The position numbers were made by a program, and so were the translations under genes. A stretch of 64,000 bases of DNA from Sphingomonas nostoxanthinifaciens (lineage in GTDB: Bacteria > Pseudomonadota > Alphaproteobacteria > Sphingomonadales > Sphingomonadaceae): positions 3,468,001 through 3,532,000 of the forward strand of contig NZ_CP082839.1 in the NCBI RefSeq assembly GCF_019930585.1. The letters are read 5' to 3'. The notes under the pieces are model-generated. The model made no database searches. It was not told the origin of the DNA and saw only the letters and a list, made by a program, of their open reading frames with translations. Below, piece after piece: positions 1 through 7,821 of this stretch. Numbering within the stretch: position 1 is the stretch's first letter; every line of letters starts with the position of its first letter.

Positions 1-1
1 C

Positions 2-226
2 GCCGCCAAGCTGAAGCCGGGCGCCGAGTTTAGGTTCGGGACCGATCATCCGGTCTATTGCCGCTGGGCGATGATGGTGATGGGCAGCAATCCTGCCTTC
101 GACTGGCTGGCCTCCGCCCCCGACGACTTCCTCGTCCGTCCGGACGATTGGCCCGAGACCCGCTACGAAGCGAAGGCGCGCGCGCATGGCCACGAGGTCT
201 GGTATTTCCGCTATATACGAAAGTAG
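2..226 (+). CDS. trmB: tRNA (guanine-N7-)-methyltransferase, C-terminal end (partial)
   Basis: The frame is open from the left edge to TAG at 224-226 and encodes the last 74 residues. It contains the TrmB C-terminal signature: a LKPGAEFRFGTDHP stretch, then RPDDWPETRYEAKA and a final GHEVWYFRY block. TrmB uses S-adenosylmethionine to form m7G46 in the tRNA variable loop. The 5' part lies outside the window. The extreme C-terminus is odd: it ends IRK, whereas a copy of the tail at 20443-20475 ends RRR, a more usual Arg-rich TrmB end. I infer that foreign DNA entered exactly here and supplied a substitute gene end. Confidence 0.9.
   Translation, partial: AAKLKPGAEFRFGTDHPVYCRWAMMVMGSNPAFDWLASAPDDFLVRPDDWPETRYEAKARAHGHEVWYFRYIRK
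194..214 (+). repeat. Left copy of trmB-tail direct repeat (attL-like)
   Basis: This 21-bp stretch encodes EVWYFRY in trmB. It matches 20443-20463 at 19 of 21 positions, and both differences are synonymous (TAT/TAC for Tyr, TTC/TTT for Phe). It has the layout of an attachment site in the 3' end of a conserved gene. Confidence 0.6.
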
Positions 227-682
227 GGCGTAGTCTGGTGCAGAGAAGCATATTGTTTTCGATGCACGAAACCATGCTCACGGCAGTCGGTCGCAATGAT
301 TTCCGCTCCGGTGATTGCCTAGTGATTACCGAAACAGGGACATGAGGCTCCGGAATAACCCAAGGGCAACTGGCAAAACTCTCAAGTGGACGGTCGACGC
401 CCTGATCGCCGCCAACCGCCAACGCGGAAAAGCAACGCCGCCGAGTGGCAACCGATCTCGCCTTCTCAAACTATGCCGATCTGTTCACCGCGTCCCGTGA
501 TGGCATCGGACACGAAATAGGAATTGCAGGGGATGCTCTTGATCGAGGAACCGTGGTTCGCCGTCATCGGAGGTGGATCATGGAAAATCCTGTTCGAAGC
601 TCTCGCGAGCAGATCTCCGGACATGTGGCCGCGGGTCATAGCCGGCGAGATGCCGCGCGGCGGTTCGGGGGACGCGCGTAGG
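227..682. other. Gene-poor left edge, no recognisable gene
   Basis: About 456 bp follow trmB with no frame that looks like a real protein. The short open frames here are Arg-rich and shift register. The stretch is less GC-rich than its surroundings around 240-360, and it contains the island-end motif at 309-329. It may be a remnant of a mobility gene, but I cannot match it to any family. Confidence 0.5.
309..329 (+). repeat. Island-end motif, left copy
   Basis: The motif is itself a near-perfect tandem: GTGATTGCC, two bases, GTGATTACC, giving an 11-bp period. A related copy (18 of 21 positions) lies at 20348-20368 in the same orientation, about 75-95 bp inside the right end. An 11-bp period is typical of sites bound cooperatively on one face of the helix. 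Its role is unknown. Confidence 0.4.
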
Positions 683-2140
683 TCAGGAACGGTGATGAGG
701 CGGTCGTGTCGAGGCGACTGAGGCGGCGGCACGAAACCGGATCGTACAGACGAGGCCATGCGGCTCGGCATTCTCCAGCGTAAGTGTCGCGCCCATGCGT
801 TGCGCCAGATTGCGCGCGATCGTGAGGCCGAGGCCAGTCCCGCCGGTCTCGCGGGAGCGGGAGGTTTCGAGCCGCACCATCGGCTCGAACACGGCATCGA
901 TCTGATGGGCCGGGATGCCCGGCCCGGCATCGCGTATCACGATCCGCAACCCGTCGGCATCGTCATGCGTGGAAAGGTGCGCCTCATCACCATGCTTGAT
1001 CGCATTATCGACGAGGTTCTGGACGCAGCGCCGCAACATGCGCGGACGGCAGACCCAGTCGCGCCCCGCCGACGCATCGAACGTGGCAAGGTTGCCGGCA
1101 TCGCGCTCGTCCTCCACGATACTGTCGATCAGGGAATCGATGTCCAGCAATACGAGCGGCTCGCGCGCATCGGTGCTGTGCGCCAGTTCCAGCCCCTCCT
1201 CGACGATCGCGCGCATCGCGTGCCAGTCGGAAAGCAGCCGGTCACGCCAGACGACATCATCGATCTGTTCGAGTTTCAACCGCATCCGCGTCATCGGTGT
1301 CTGGAGATCGTGCGTGATCGCGGCGATCATGTGCGTCTGCTCGATCGCGTGGCGGGCCAGTCGGACGCGCATGTCGTTGAAGGCACGGATGGCGCCGCGC
1401 ACATCCGCCGGACCGGCTTCGGGCAGATCGATCACCGACACTTCGGGAACGATGCTGGCGGCGGCACGGGTGAGCGTGCGGATCGGCCCTCCGGCGATGC
1501 GCGCGACGAGCAATGCGAGAGCGGCGCCCGCGACGAGGATCACCGACAGAAATGCCGGATCGGGCCCGTAACTCGCCTTGAGGAGCGGCGGCGGTCCCGT
1601 CACGAACGACCAGTCGCTCCCGTCGCTGAGGCGTGCCGCGATGCGCCAGCAATCCGTCGCTTCCACCACCGCCCTCCACGCTCGCGCTGACTCGCTGGCG
1701 GCGGAGTCAGGGTCCGAGGCGTGATCGCCATCCCTGTCTTTGTCGTGATCGTCCTTGTCGTGATCGCGATCCGCCGGGACAGCACATCGCGCGACGGGGA
1801 TTGCCGTCACCGTAGCGGTGACACCCGGCGGCAGTTGCGGCGCCAGCAGAGCCACGAGATCGGGTGCCGCGATGCCGCCCTCGTCTCCGCCCTGCGCCAG
1901 CCGCACGAAGGTTCGCGCCTCGCGGGTTTCATGCTTGCGCCGGTCCTTTTCCGATGTCTCGATTTCGCCGATGAAGCGCGACAGCCGCTCCAGCGCGCGG
2001 ACGGCCTGGATGTGGCGCACCTCCGCGACGCGCCGTTGCTCGGACAGAACCACGCCCAACGTGCCGGCCAGCGCAATCCCGACGAGCAAGAGCATGAAGA
2101 TCCTGCCGCTCATGGTGTCCAGCTCCGCGGGAAGCTTCAC
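683..2140 (-). CDS. Sensor histidine kinase with His/Asp-rich periplasmic loop
   Basis: This 485-residue inner-membrane kinase pairs with the response regulator encoded just upstream; their genes overlap by 4 bp (ATGA), implying translational coupling. Domain order is: membrane segment at about 14-33, periplasmic domain at about 34-196, second membrane segment at about 197-215, HAMP, then an H-box with phospho-acceptor H277 in THDLQTPM. The N-box is NLVDNAIKHG, G1 is DAGPGIP and G2 is GGTGLGL. The periplasmic part holds a run of His, Asp and Lys at residues 124-140, unlike ordinary sensor domains and suggestive of divalent-cation binding. The divergent neighbour is a TonB-dependent receptor, its likely target. 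The signal is inferred, not shown. Confidence 0.88.
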   Translation of the reverse strand: MKLPAELDTMSGRIFMLLLVGIALAGTLGVVLSEQRRVAEVRHIQAVRALERLSRFIGEIETSEKDRRKHETREARTFVRLAQGGDEGGIAAPDLVALLAPQLPPGVTATVTAIPVARCAVPADRDHDKDDHDKDRDGDHASDPDSAASESARAWRAVVEATDCWRIAARLSDGSDWSFVTGPPPLLKASYGPDPAFLSVILVAGAALALLVARIAGGPIRTLTRAAASIVPEVSVIDLPEAGPADVRGAIRAFNDMRVRLARHAIEQTHMIAAITHDLQTPMTRMRLKLEQIDDVVWRDRLLSDWHAMRAIVEEGLELAHSTDAREPLVLLDIDSLIDSIVEDERDAGNLATFDASAGRDWVCRPRMLRRCVQNLVDNAIKHGDEAHLSTHDDADGLRIVIRDAGPGIPAHQIDAVFEPMVRLETSRSRETGGTGLGLTIARNLAQRMGATLTLENAEPHGLVCTIRFRAAASVASTRPPHHRS

Positions 2141-2850
2141 AGCAACTCCACCGCCGCGGCCAGCACATATCCCTCGTAGCGCACCGTTCGGATCAGATCG
2201 GCGCCCTCGCTGCCGAAGCGGGCGCGCAGTCGACTCACTTGAAGGTCGATCGCGCGATCGTTCGCCTCACTCTGCTTCACGGCGCCCAGCGCGAGCAATT
2301 GCTCACGCGAAAGCACGCGATTCGCATATTCGACGAACAGGCGCAGCAAGCGGAATTCGGTGCCGGAGAGCACCGTCACCCGGCCCGTCGCATCGATGAT
2401 CTGGCGATGTTCGAAATCCAGCGTCCAGCCGGCAAAACGCGCGCCCTTCGCCGCCAGCGGCTCGAGGTTGACCGGCAGGGATTGCGATCGCTTCAGCACG
2501 TTGCGGATGCGCGCCGCCAGCTCGCGCGGCTCGAACGGTTTGGCGACATAATCGTCCGCGCCCATCTCCAGCCCGAGGATCCGGTCGATCGGATCACCCC
2601 GCGCCGTGAGCATGATAACCGGCAGCTCGCTCGTCGCGCGCAATGCGCGGCACAAGGCGAGGCCGTCCTCGCCGGGCAGGTTCAGGTCCAGGATCACCAG
2701 ATCGATGCCGCCCCGCTCGATCTCCCGGCGCATCGCGACGCCGTTTCCGGCGACCGCGACCGAAAACCCCGCCTTGCGAAGCTCGGTCGCCAACAGCGAC
2801 CGGATTTCGGGATCGTCGTCAACGATGAGAAGATGGGAGCCGGTGGACAC
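2137..2850 (-). CDS. OmpR-family response regulator
   Basis: With a GTG start at 2850 the protein is 237 residues, the usual OmpR length. The open frame continues upstream, but the added sequence is not protein-like and the receiver domain begins right after this GTG. The receiver has the acidic DDD cluster at 11-13, phospho-acceptor D55 (VILDLNLPG) and Lys104 (AKPF). The C-terminal winged-helix domain contains the LSGTEFRLL and RAIDLQVSRLR segments. It forms an operon with the histidine kinase downstream and is divergent from the TonB receptor at 3001. A direct repeat between the two genes is a candidate binding site. Confidence 0.9.
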   Translation of the reverse strand: MSTGSHLLIVDDDPEIRSLLATELRKAGFSVAVAGNGVAMRREIERGGIDLVILDLNLPGEDGLALCRALRATSELPVIMLTARGDPIDRILGLEMGADDYVAKPFEPRELAARIRNVLKRSQSLPVNLEPLAAKGARFAGWTLDFEHRQIIDATGRVTVLSGTEFRLLRLFVEYANRVLSREQLLALGAVKQSEANDRAIDLQVSRLRARFGSEGADLIRTVRYEGYVLAAAVELL

Positions 2851-2919
2851 CGCCTGTCTCTGCCCGCTCGTGGTGCGGGCCGGAAGCGATTCGATGTCGA
2901 TCCGTGTCGTCCGCCGCAA

Positions 2920-2935
2920 ACGACATAGTACGACA
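2920..2935. promoter_or_regulatory. Candidate response-regulator box (ACGACA direct repeat)
   Basis: ACGACA occurs twice with a 10-bp period, and a related CCGACA lies about 20 bp further on. OmpR-family regulators bind tandem direct repeats with roughly 10-11 bp spacing. The position between the divergent response regulator and TonB receptor genes fits control of both. The assignment is by context only. Confidence 0.35.
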
Positions 2936-3000
2936 CACAATTCCCCCGATCCGACACAGTGCGAAACCACCGCCCCGGCGCGCTCCGATATCGGGTCGGC

Positions 3001-5229
3001 ATGACCAGCCTCCCATCGACACCGCCCCGCCCCACCCGTCCGCCACAATCCTCCGCACGCACGCTCAGCCGGCTCGGCCTGTGCCTAGCGTTCGTTCCGG
3101 TGCAGGCATGGGCCGACACGCCCGCCCCCGCTTCCGGCCAGAATGCGGGCCAGGCGCTCGCAAGCGGCGATCAGGCCGCAAGCGCCGATATCGTCGTCAC
3201 CGGGCGGGCGTCCGGTACGACAACGACGATCGACCGGAAGAGCTATTCGCTGGCGAACGATCTCCAAGCCAAGACCGGATCGGTCGCCGACGTGCTGCGC
3301 AATCTCCCTTCCGTAACCGTCGATGTCGATGGCAATCCTAGCCTGCGCGGCGATGCGAACGTGCAGATCCTGATCGACGGCCGGCCGGCGCCGCAATTCA
3401 ACAAAGCCAATCGCGGGGCGGCACTGGAACAGCTCGGTGCCGATACGATCGACCGGGTCGAGGTGCTGACGAACCCGCCTGCGAATTTCAAACCCGATGG
3501 TTCCGCCGGGATCATCAACATCGTCACCAAGCACCGCCGGGGTCGCGGCGCCGCCGTTCAGGCCAATATCGGCAGCGGCGGCCGCTTCAATCTCGGCGGG
3601 ACGGGCAACACCAGCCTCGGGGCGCTGGCCGTTCACGGCGCGCTGTCGGTTCGCCGCGACGTGCGCGATCGCAGCGTGACCGACCGGAAGCAAACCAGCG
3701 ACGCGACGACGGGCGCGTTCCGATCCGCGACGCTGCTCGGCTCAGACAGCCGCAGCGACCGGCTGTCCGAATCCGCAACGCTGGGCGGCGATCTCGATCT
3801 CGGCAAGATCGACCATCTGAGTGCGGAGGGGAGTTACACCAACCGCTTCGATCACGCCTCCTACGCGGAGAACGACACGTCCTTCGATCCGGCTGGCGCG
3901 ACCACCGGCCGCGCCTCGCGGGACCGGCCAGGCACGGAAAAGCAGACCAGTTCGTCGGCGATGCTGCGCTATCGGCACGATATCAGCCACGACGGCAGCA
4001 ATCTCACCGTGCTCGCCCAGCGATCGGAGACCACGGAAAACCAGCAGTTGCACTATGCCGACAGCGTCCTGCTGCCGGCCGCCGATCCGACGGAGCAGCG
4101 GCAGAGCCTGCGGTTCGGCGAAGTCACGCGCGAACTCAGCATCGATTTCACGCGGATGATGCCGGCACAGGCCAAGCTGATCCTCGGCTACAATCTCCAG
4201 CGCGACGACAATCATTTCGACAATTTCCAGAGCGTCGCGGTGGCTGCCGGCGGCGCGGAGATCGCCGACCCCAATTTCACCAACGTCTTCCGTTTCGGGC
4301 AGACGGTGCAGGCGTGGTACGGATCCTATGAGCGCTCGATCGGCAAGCTGACCGTCCTCGCCGGTCTCCGGGTGGAACAGACCAACGTGCAGACCGATCA
4401 GGTCACCAGCGACGAGCGTGGCAGCCGCAGCTATTTCCGCGCCTACCCCAACCTTCATCTGATGCAGAAGCTGACCGATCATCAGACGATCGGATTAAGC
4501 TACGGCAATCGCGTGATCCGACCGGACGCCGACGATCTCAACCCCTATCTCATCCAGCGCGACGCCTTCACGCTACGGCGCGGCAACCCGAACCTGATGC
4601 CGCAGGAAATCCAGTCGTTCGAGGCGAGCTGGTCATACGAACAGGGCGCGACATCGCGCAGCGCGACGCTGTTCTACCGGCGCATCCACAACAGCTTCAC
4701 CGTCGTGACGACCCCGATCGACGCCAGTACCGTGCTGGTGACGGAGGAAAATCTCGGCCGGAGCCAGTCGGGCGGGATCGAGCTGGCCGCCGCAGGCAGA
4801 ATCCTGCGCGGCATCACCTACACGATCAGCGGCAACCTGCTCTACAACCAGATCGACGCGAGCAATCTCGGCTATGCCGGCACGCGATCGACGGTGAGCT
4901 TCGATGCGAAGGCCGGCCTCGACTGGTCGCTGGACGCCAAAAACGTCGTTCAGGCGAATGTCGGCGCGGTCGGGCGACGGTTGACGCCGCAGGGCTATCG
5001 CAAGGGATATGTCACCCTCGATCTCGGCTACCAGCGCAAGCTGCGGCCCAATCTCACGCTGACGGCAACCGTGTCCGACGTGTTCGCATCGCGTCGCGAA
5101 GCCTCGGTGATCGATACGCCGGGGCTGAGCGAACGGATCGATCGCCGGCTTGCCGGGCAGATCGCGCTGGTCGGCCTATCCTGGAACCTGTCGGGTACGA
5201 AGAAGAAGGGCGGCAACGCCTTCCAATAA
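3001..5229 (+). CDS. TonB-dependent outer-membrane receptor
   Basis: The ATG at 3001 gives 742 residues. Codons upstream of it are not protein-like, and a hydrophobic signal segment follows an Arg-containing N-terminus (to about residue 38, ending QAWA). A TonB-box-like stretch (ADIVVTG) precedes a plug with VADVLRNLPSV and RVEVLTNPPA, then INIVTK. The rest is a long beta-barrel ending LVGLSWNLSG and a short basic tail. Such receptors import large or scarce ligands across the outer membrane using TonB-ExbBD energy. It is transcribed divergently from a two-component system whose sensor has a metal-binding-like loop, so a metal complex is a plausible but unproven ligand. A strong inverted repeat lies just past its stop. 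Confidence 0.9.
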   Translation: MTSLPSTPPRPTRPPQSSARTLSRLGLCLAFVPVQAWADTPAPASGQNAGQALASGDQAASADIVVTGRASGTTTTIDRKSYSLANDLQAKTGSVADVLRNLPSVTVDVDGNPSLRGDANVQILIDGRPAPQFNKANRGAALEQLGADTIDRVEVLTNPPANFKPDGSAGIINIVTKHRRGRGAAVQANIGSGGRFNLGGTGNTSLGALAVHGALSVRRDVRDRSVTDRKQTSDATTGAFRSATLLGSDSRSDRLSESATLGGDLDLGKIDHLSAEGSYTNRFDHASYAENDTSFDPAGATTGRASRDRPGTEKQTSSSAMLRYRHDISHDGSNLTVLAQRSETTENQQLHYADSVLLPAADPTEQRQSLRFGEVTRELSIDFTRMMPAQAKLILGYNLQRDDNHFDNFQSVAVAAGGAEIADPNFTNVFRFGQTVQAWYGSYERSIGKLTVLAGLRVEQTNVQTDQVTSDERGSRSYFRAYPNLHLMQKLTDHQTIGLSYGNRVIRPDADDLNPYLIQRDAFTLRRGNPNLMPQEIQSFEASWSYEQGATSRSATLFYRRIHNSFTVVTTPIDASTVLVTEENLGRSQSGGIELAAAGRILRGITYTISGNLLYNQIDASNLGYAGTRSTVSFDAKAGLDWSLDAKNVVQANVGAVGRRLTPQGYRKGYVTLDLGYQRKLRPNLTLTATVSDVFASRREASVIDTPGLSERIDRRLAGQIALVGLSWNLSGTKKKGGNAFQ

Positions 5230-5257
5230 GCGCCGTGACCATAAGGGGATCATAAAA

Positions 5258-5293
5258 GAGCGTCCCGCCGGCATCGCTGCCGGCGGGACGCTC
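5258..5293 (-). terminator. Intrinsic terminator (16-bp perfect stem)
   Basis: Two perfectly complementary 16-bp arms (GAGCGTCCCGCCGGCA and its complement) enclose a TCGC loop. Reading leftward, the stem is followed by CTTTTATG, so it fits termination of the leftward phosphatase/propeller operon. It may also stop rightward transcripts from the TonB receptor, though there is no T-run on that side. Confidence 0.75.
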
Positions 5294-5334
5294 ACGGATC
5301 GACCAGAGGGGATGGCGTCCTGGCCGTGGCACCG

Positions 5335-5436
5335 TCACCCGGAGTCATTGGCGGGCCGTAGGTCGGCGGGTGCCTGTGCGAGCGCGGGAGCATTCGCACA
5401 GATGACCGCAAGAGCAAGCAGAACGCCGCTTTGGCG
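5335..5436 (-). pseudogene. Signal-peptide-like remnant without a start codon
   Basis: Reading leftward, 33 codons lie open between two in-frame TGA codons. The product reads as an export signal: a hydrophobic core (GVLLALAVICANAPALAQ) with an AxA-type cleavage site, then about a dozen residues to the stop. No ATG, GTG or TTG precedes it in frame; the stop codon comes first. It starts only a few bases after the propeller gene at 5445. I read it as the remains of a deleted or frameshifted exported protein. Chance is possible. Confidence 0.3.
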
Positions 5437-5444
5437 TCAGGCGT

Positions 5445-6530
5445 TCACGGGTTGACGCGGAATACCAGCAGACCGGCGCCATCGAGCGCGTTCTTCGGAT
5501 GGACTGCGTAATATTGCTTGAGCTGCGGCACGTAGAGCCCGGTCTTGGCACCGTTGACGGGGGTGCGCAGCAATTCGACATAGTGGTTTCGGCTTTGCTG
5601 CTGGAAGACCGACAGGCCCTGTGCGCCCACGACGTAGAGGCGCTTCATCTCCGGATCCCAGGTCATCGAGTCCGTCATATCCGCACACGGCACCTGCGCG
5701 ACGACCGCGCCGGTCGTCGCGTCAAGGGCGGTCAGAAGACCCGGTGCCCGGCTGCCGACGAATACGAGGTTGTCGGCCGCGTCGAAGGCCAGCGCGGTGT
5801 TGCGGTTGAGGCCCACGTCCCAGGTGGCGACGACCTTGTTCTGCTTCAGATCGACGACGCCGACCTGCTTCTTGTCGCGAATGTTGACGAACAGGCGGTT
5901 GGTCGCCTCGTCGATCGCCATCGCTTCGAGGTTGTTGCCCTCGACCCGCACGGTGCCGACGATCTTGTGCGTATCGACGTTGATCTCGGCGATCTCGGAA
6001 TAGGGCAGGTTCGCCGACTTGCCACCGTTGCCGGTGAAGAAAATCCGGCGCTTGGCATCATAGACGCCGGCGTCCGGCGAATCCGTCTTGCCGGTGACAG
6101 ATCCGTCGATCAGCGGAATGCGGTCGATGCGGTGCAGATCGTCCGCCGACAGGAACAGCGCCGAGGAATCGCCGCCGTCAGCAACGACAAGTTCGTTCTT
6201 TTCCGCGACATAGGCGAGTGTGTGCGGCGTCTTGACCCCGCCCACCGACATCAGATGTTCGCCGGTGCTGGCCTTGAACATCTCGATCGAATGATGCTCC
6301 TCGGCGGCGATAAACAGCCGGTCATGCTTGATATCTACCGCGAGGAAATCGAAGTCGCCTTCGATATCGGGCAGCGAGGTCATGCGGACGAGCTGAACCG
6401 GCGCGGGATCCTTCATGGTGATCGTGACGCTCGGCGCCGGGGCGGCGGGTGCCGCGGTCTGCGCATCGGCAGCACCCGTCGCGACCAATGCCATCGCAAG
6501 CGCGATGAGGGCGATATTCGTCGGTTTCAT
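5445..6530 (-). CDS. Exported YncE-like beta-propeller protein (tandem copy 2)
   Basis: With ATG at 6530 the protein is 361 residues with a clear signal peptide (hydrophobic core from about residue 5, ending ADAQ). The mature part consists of repeated blades of the YVTN/NHL kind, for example DIKHDRLFIAAEEHHSIEMF and a VATWDVGLNRNTALAFD block. It is very similar along its whole length to the neighbouring gene at 6690-7772, so one arose by tandem duplication. Periplasmic propellers of this kind have no defined enzymatic activity. Its place at the end of the phosphatase operon suggests an accessory role in binding or processing phosphorylated substrates. The terminator at 5258-5293 follows. Confidence 0.85.
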   Translation of the reverse strand: MKPTNIALIALAMALVATGAADAQTAAPAAPAPSVTITMKDPAPVQLVRMTSLPDIEGDFDFLAVDIKHDRLFIAAEEHHSIEMFKASTGEHLMSVGGVKTPHTLAYVAEKNELVVADGGDSSALFLSADDLHRIDRIPLIDGSVTGKTDSPDAGVYDAKRRIFFTGNGGKSANLPYSEIAEINVDTHKIVGTVRVEGNNLEAMAIDEATNRLFVNIRDKKQVGVVDLKQNKVVATWDVGLNRNTALAFDAADNLVFVGSRAPGLLTALDATTGAVVAQVPCADMTDSMTWDPEMKRLYVVGAQGLSVFQQQSRNHYVELLRTPVNGAKTGLYVPQLKQYYAVHPKNALDGAGLLVFRVNP

Positions 6531-6689
6531 GATATGTGTCTTTCTCGGCAGAGAGGATCGAAAGTGCGTGGCGCGTCGGATCAGAGGCCGCATTGGCCCT
6601 GCGTCCGGGCATCGTGCCGCATTCGCCCGATATGCGCGGTTACGGCTGATCGAAGACGCGCCACGGTGCGTTTCAGTGCGTTCCCGTGC

Positions 6690-7772
6690 TCAGCGCGGGA
6701 CGCGGTAGACCAGCAGGCCGGCGTCATCCAAAGCGTTCTTCGCGTGCGCCACGTAATATTGCTTCAGCTGCGGGATGTAGGTCGCGGTCTTGGCGCCATT
6801 GTTCGGCGTGCGCAGCACCTCGGTGTAATAGTTACGGCTTTCCTGCTGGAAGACCGAAATCCCCTGCAGGCCCGAAATATAGACCCGTTTGGCAACCGGA
6901 TCCCAGATCAGCGAGCCAGTCATGTCCACGCACGACAGCTGCGCGAGGACTGCGCCGGTCGTGCCGTCCAACACGGTGAACAAGCCCGGCTGGCGGCTGC
7001 CCACGAACACGACATTGCTGGCCGGGTCATAGCCGAGCGCGGTGTTGCGGTTCAGGCCGACATCCCAGGTCGCGACGACCTTACGCTGGTTCAGGTCGAT
7101 GACGCCGACCTGCTTCTTGTCGCGGATGTTGATGAACATGCGGCCATTGGCCTCGTCGATCGCCATCCCCTCGAGGTTGTCGCCTTCGACGCGGATGGAC
7201 GCGCCGAACTTGTGCGTATCGACGTTGAGTTCCGCGAGCTCCGAATAAGGCAGGTTCGCCGACTTGCCGCCGTTGGCGATGTAGACGATGCGACGCTTAG
7301 CGTAATAGATCGCGTCGTCGGGCGAGTCCGTCTTGCCGGAGACTGCACCATCGATCATCGGAATGCGCTCGATCTGGTGCATGTCGTCGGCCGAGAAGAT
7401 CCGCGTCGAGGAATCGCCACCGTCCGTGATGATCAACTCGTTCGATTCCGGCACGTAGACCATGCCGTGCGCCGTCTTCACCCCGCCCACCGAACGGAGA
7501 TGCTCGCCAGTGCTGGCCTTGAAGATCTCGATCGTGTGATGCACTTCGGCAGGCACGTATAAGAGATCGCGCTTGAGATCGGCCGCGAAGAATTCGAAGT
7601 CGCCTTCGATACCGGGCAGCGACGTGGAGCGCACGAGTTGCAGCGCGGTTGGGTCCTTCATGGTGATGGTGACGCTCGGCGCGGGAGCCGCTGCGGGAGC
7701 CTGGGCATTCGCGTTGCCCGTCGCGGCGGACGCCATCGCAAGCGCGATGAGGGTAAGGTTCGTCGACTTCAT
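6690..7772 (-). CDS. Exported YncE-like beta-propeller protein (tandem copy 1)
   Basis: ATG at 7772 gives 360 residues; a larger open frame upstream is antisense-like and lacks a signal peptide. A signal peptide ending NANAQ is followed by an Ala/Pro linker, then PSVTITMKDP, shared word for word with the downstream paralogue. Blade signatures include INIRDKKQVGVIDLNQ and WDVGLNRNTALGYD. It is the fifth gene of the leftward operon, 49 bp after the histidine acid phosphatase and 159 bp before its paralogue. Function is not established; a periplasmic scaffold or binding protein is the safest reading. Confidence 0.85.
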   Translation of the reverse strand: MKSTNLTLIALAMASAATGNANAQAPAAAPAPSVTITMKDPTALQLVRSTSLPGIEGDFEFFAADLKRDLLYVPAEVHHTIEIFKASTGEHLRSVGGVKTAHGMVYVPESNELIITDGGDSSTRIFSADDMHQIERIPMIDGAVSGKTDSPDDAIYYAKRRIVYIANGGKSANLPYSELAELNVDTHKFGASIRVEGDNLEGMAIDEANGRMFINIRDKKQVGVIDLNQRKVVATWDVGLNRNTALGYDPASNVVFVGSRQPGLFTVLDGTTGAVLAQLSCVDMTGSLIWDPVAKRVYISGLQGISVFQQESRNYYTEVLRTPNNGAKTATYIPQLKQYYVAHAKNALDDAGLLVYRVPR

Positions 7773-7821
7773 GATGTTCGTTTCCTCAATGTGGCGATGG
7801 TCGGTTGTCGGGCGTGTTGGT

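Noticed and set aside
3600..3800. Possible CRISPR-like or tandem repeats in receptor genes
   Set aside because: No spaced direct repeats of constant length were seen here or elsewhere in the window.
5499..7562. 687-residue rightward frame across both propeller genes
   Set aside because: It repeats itself only because the two propeller genes are paralogues; composition is typical of antisense frames.
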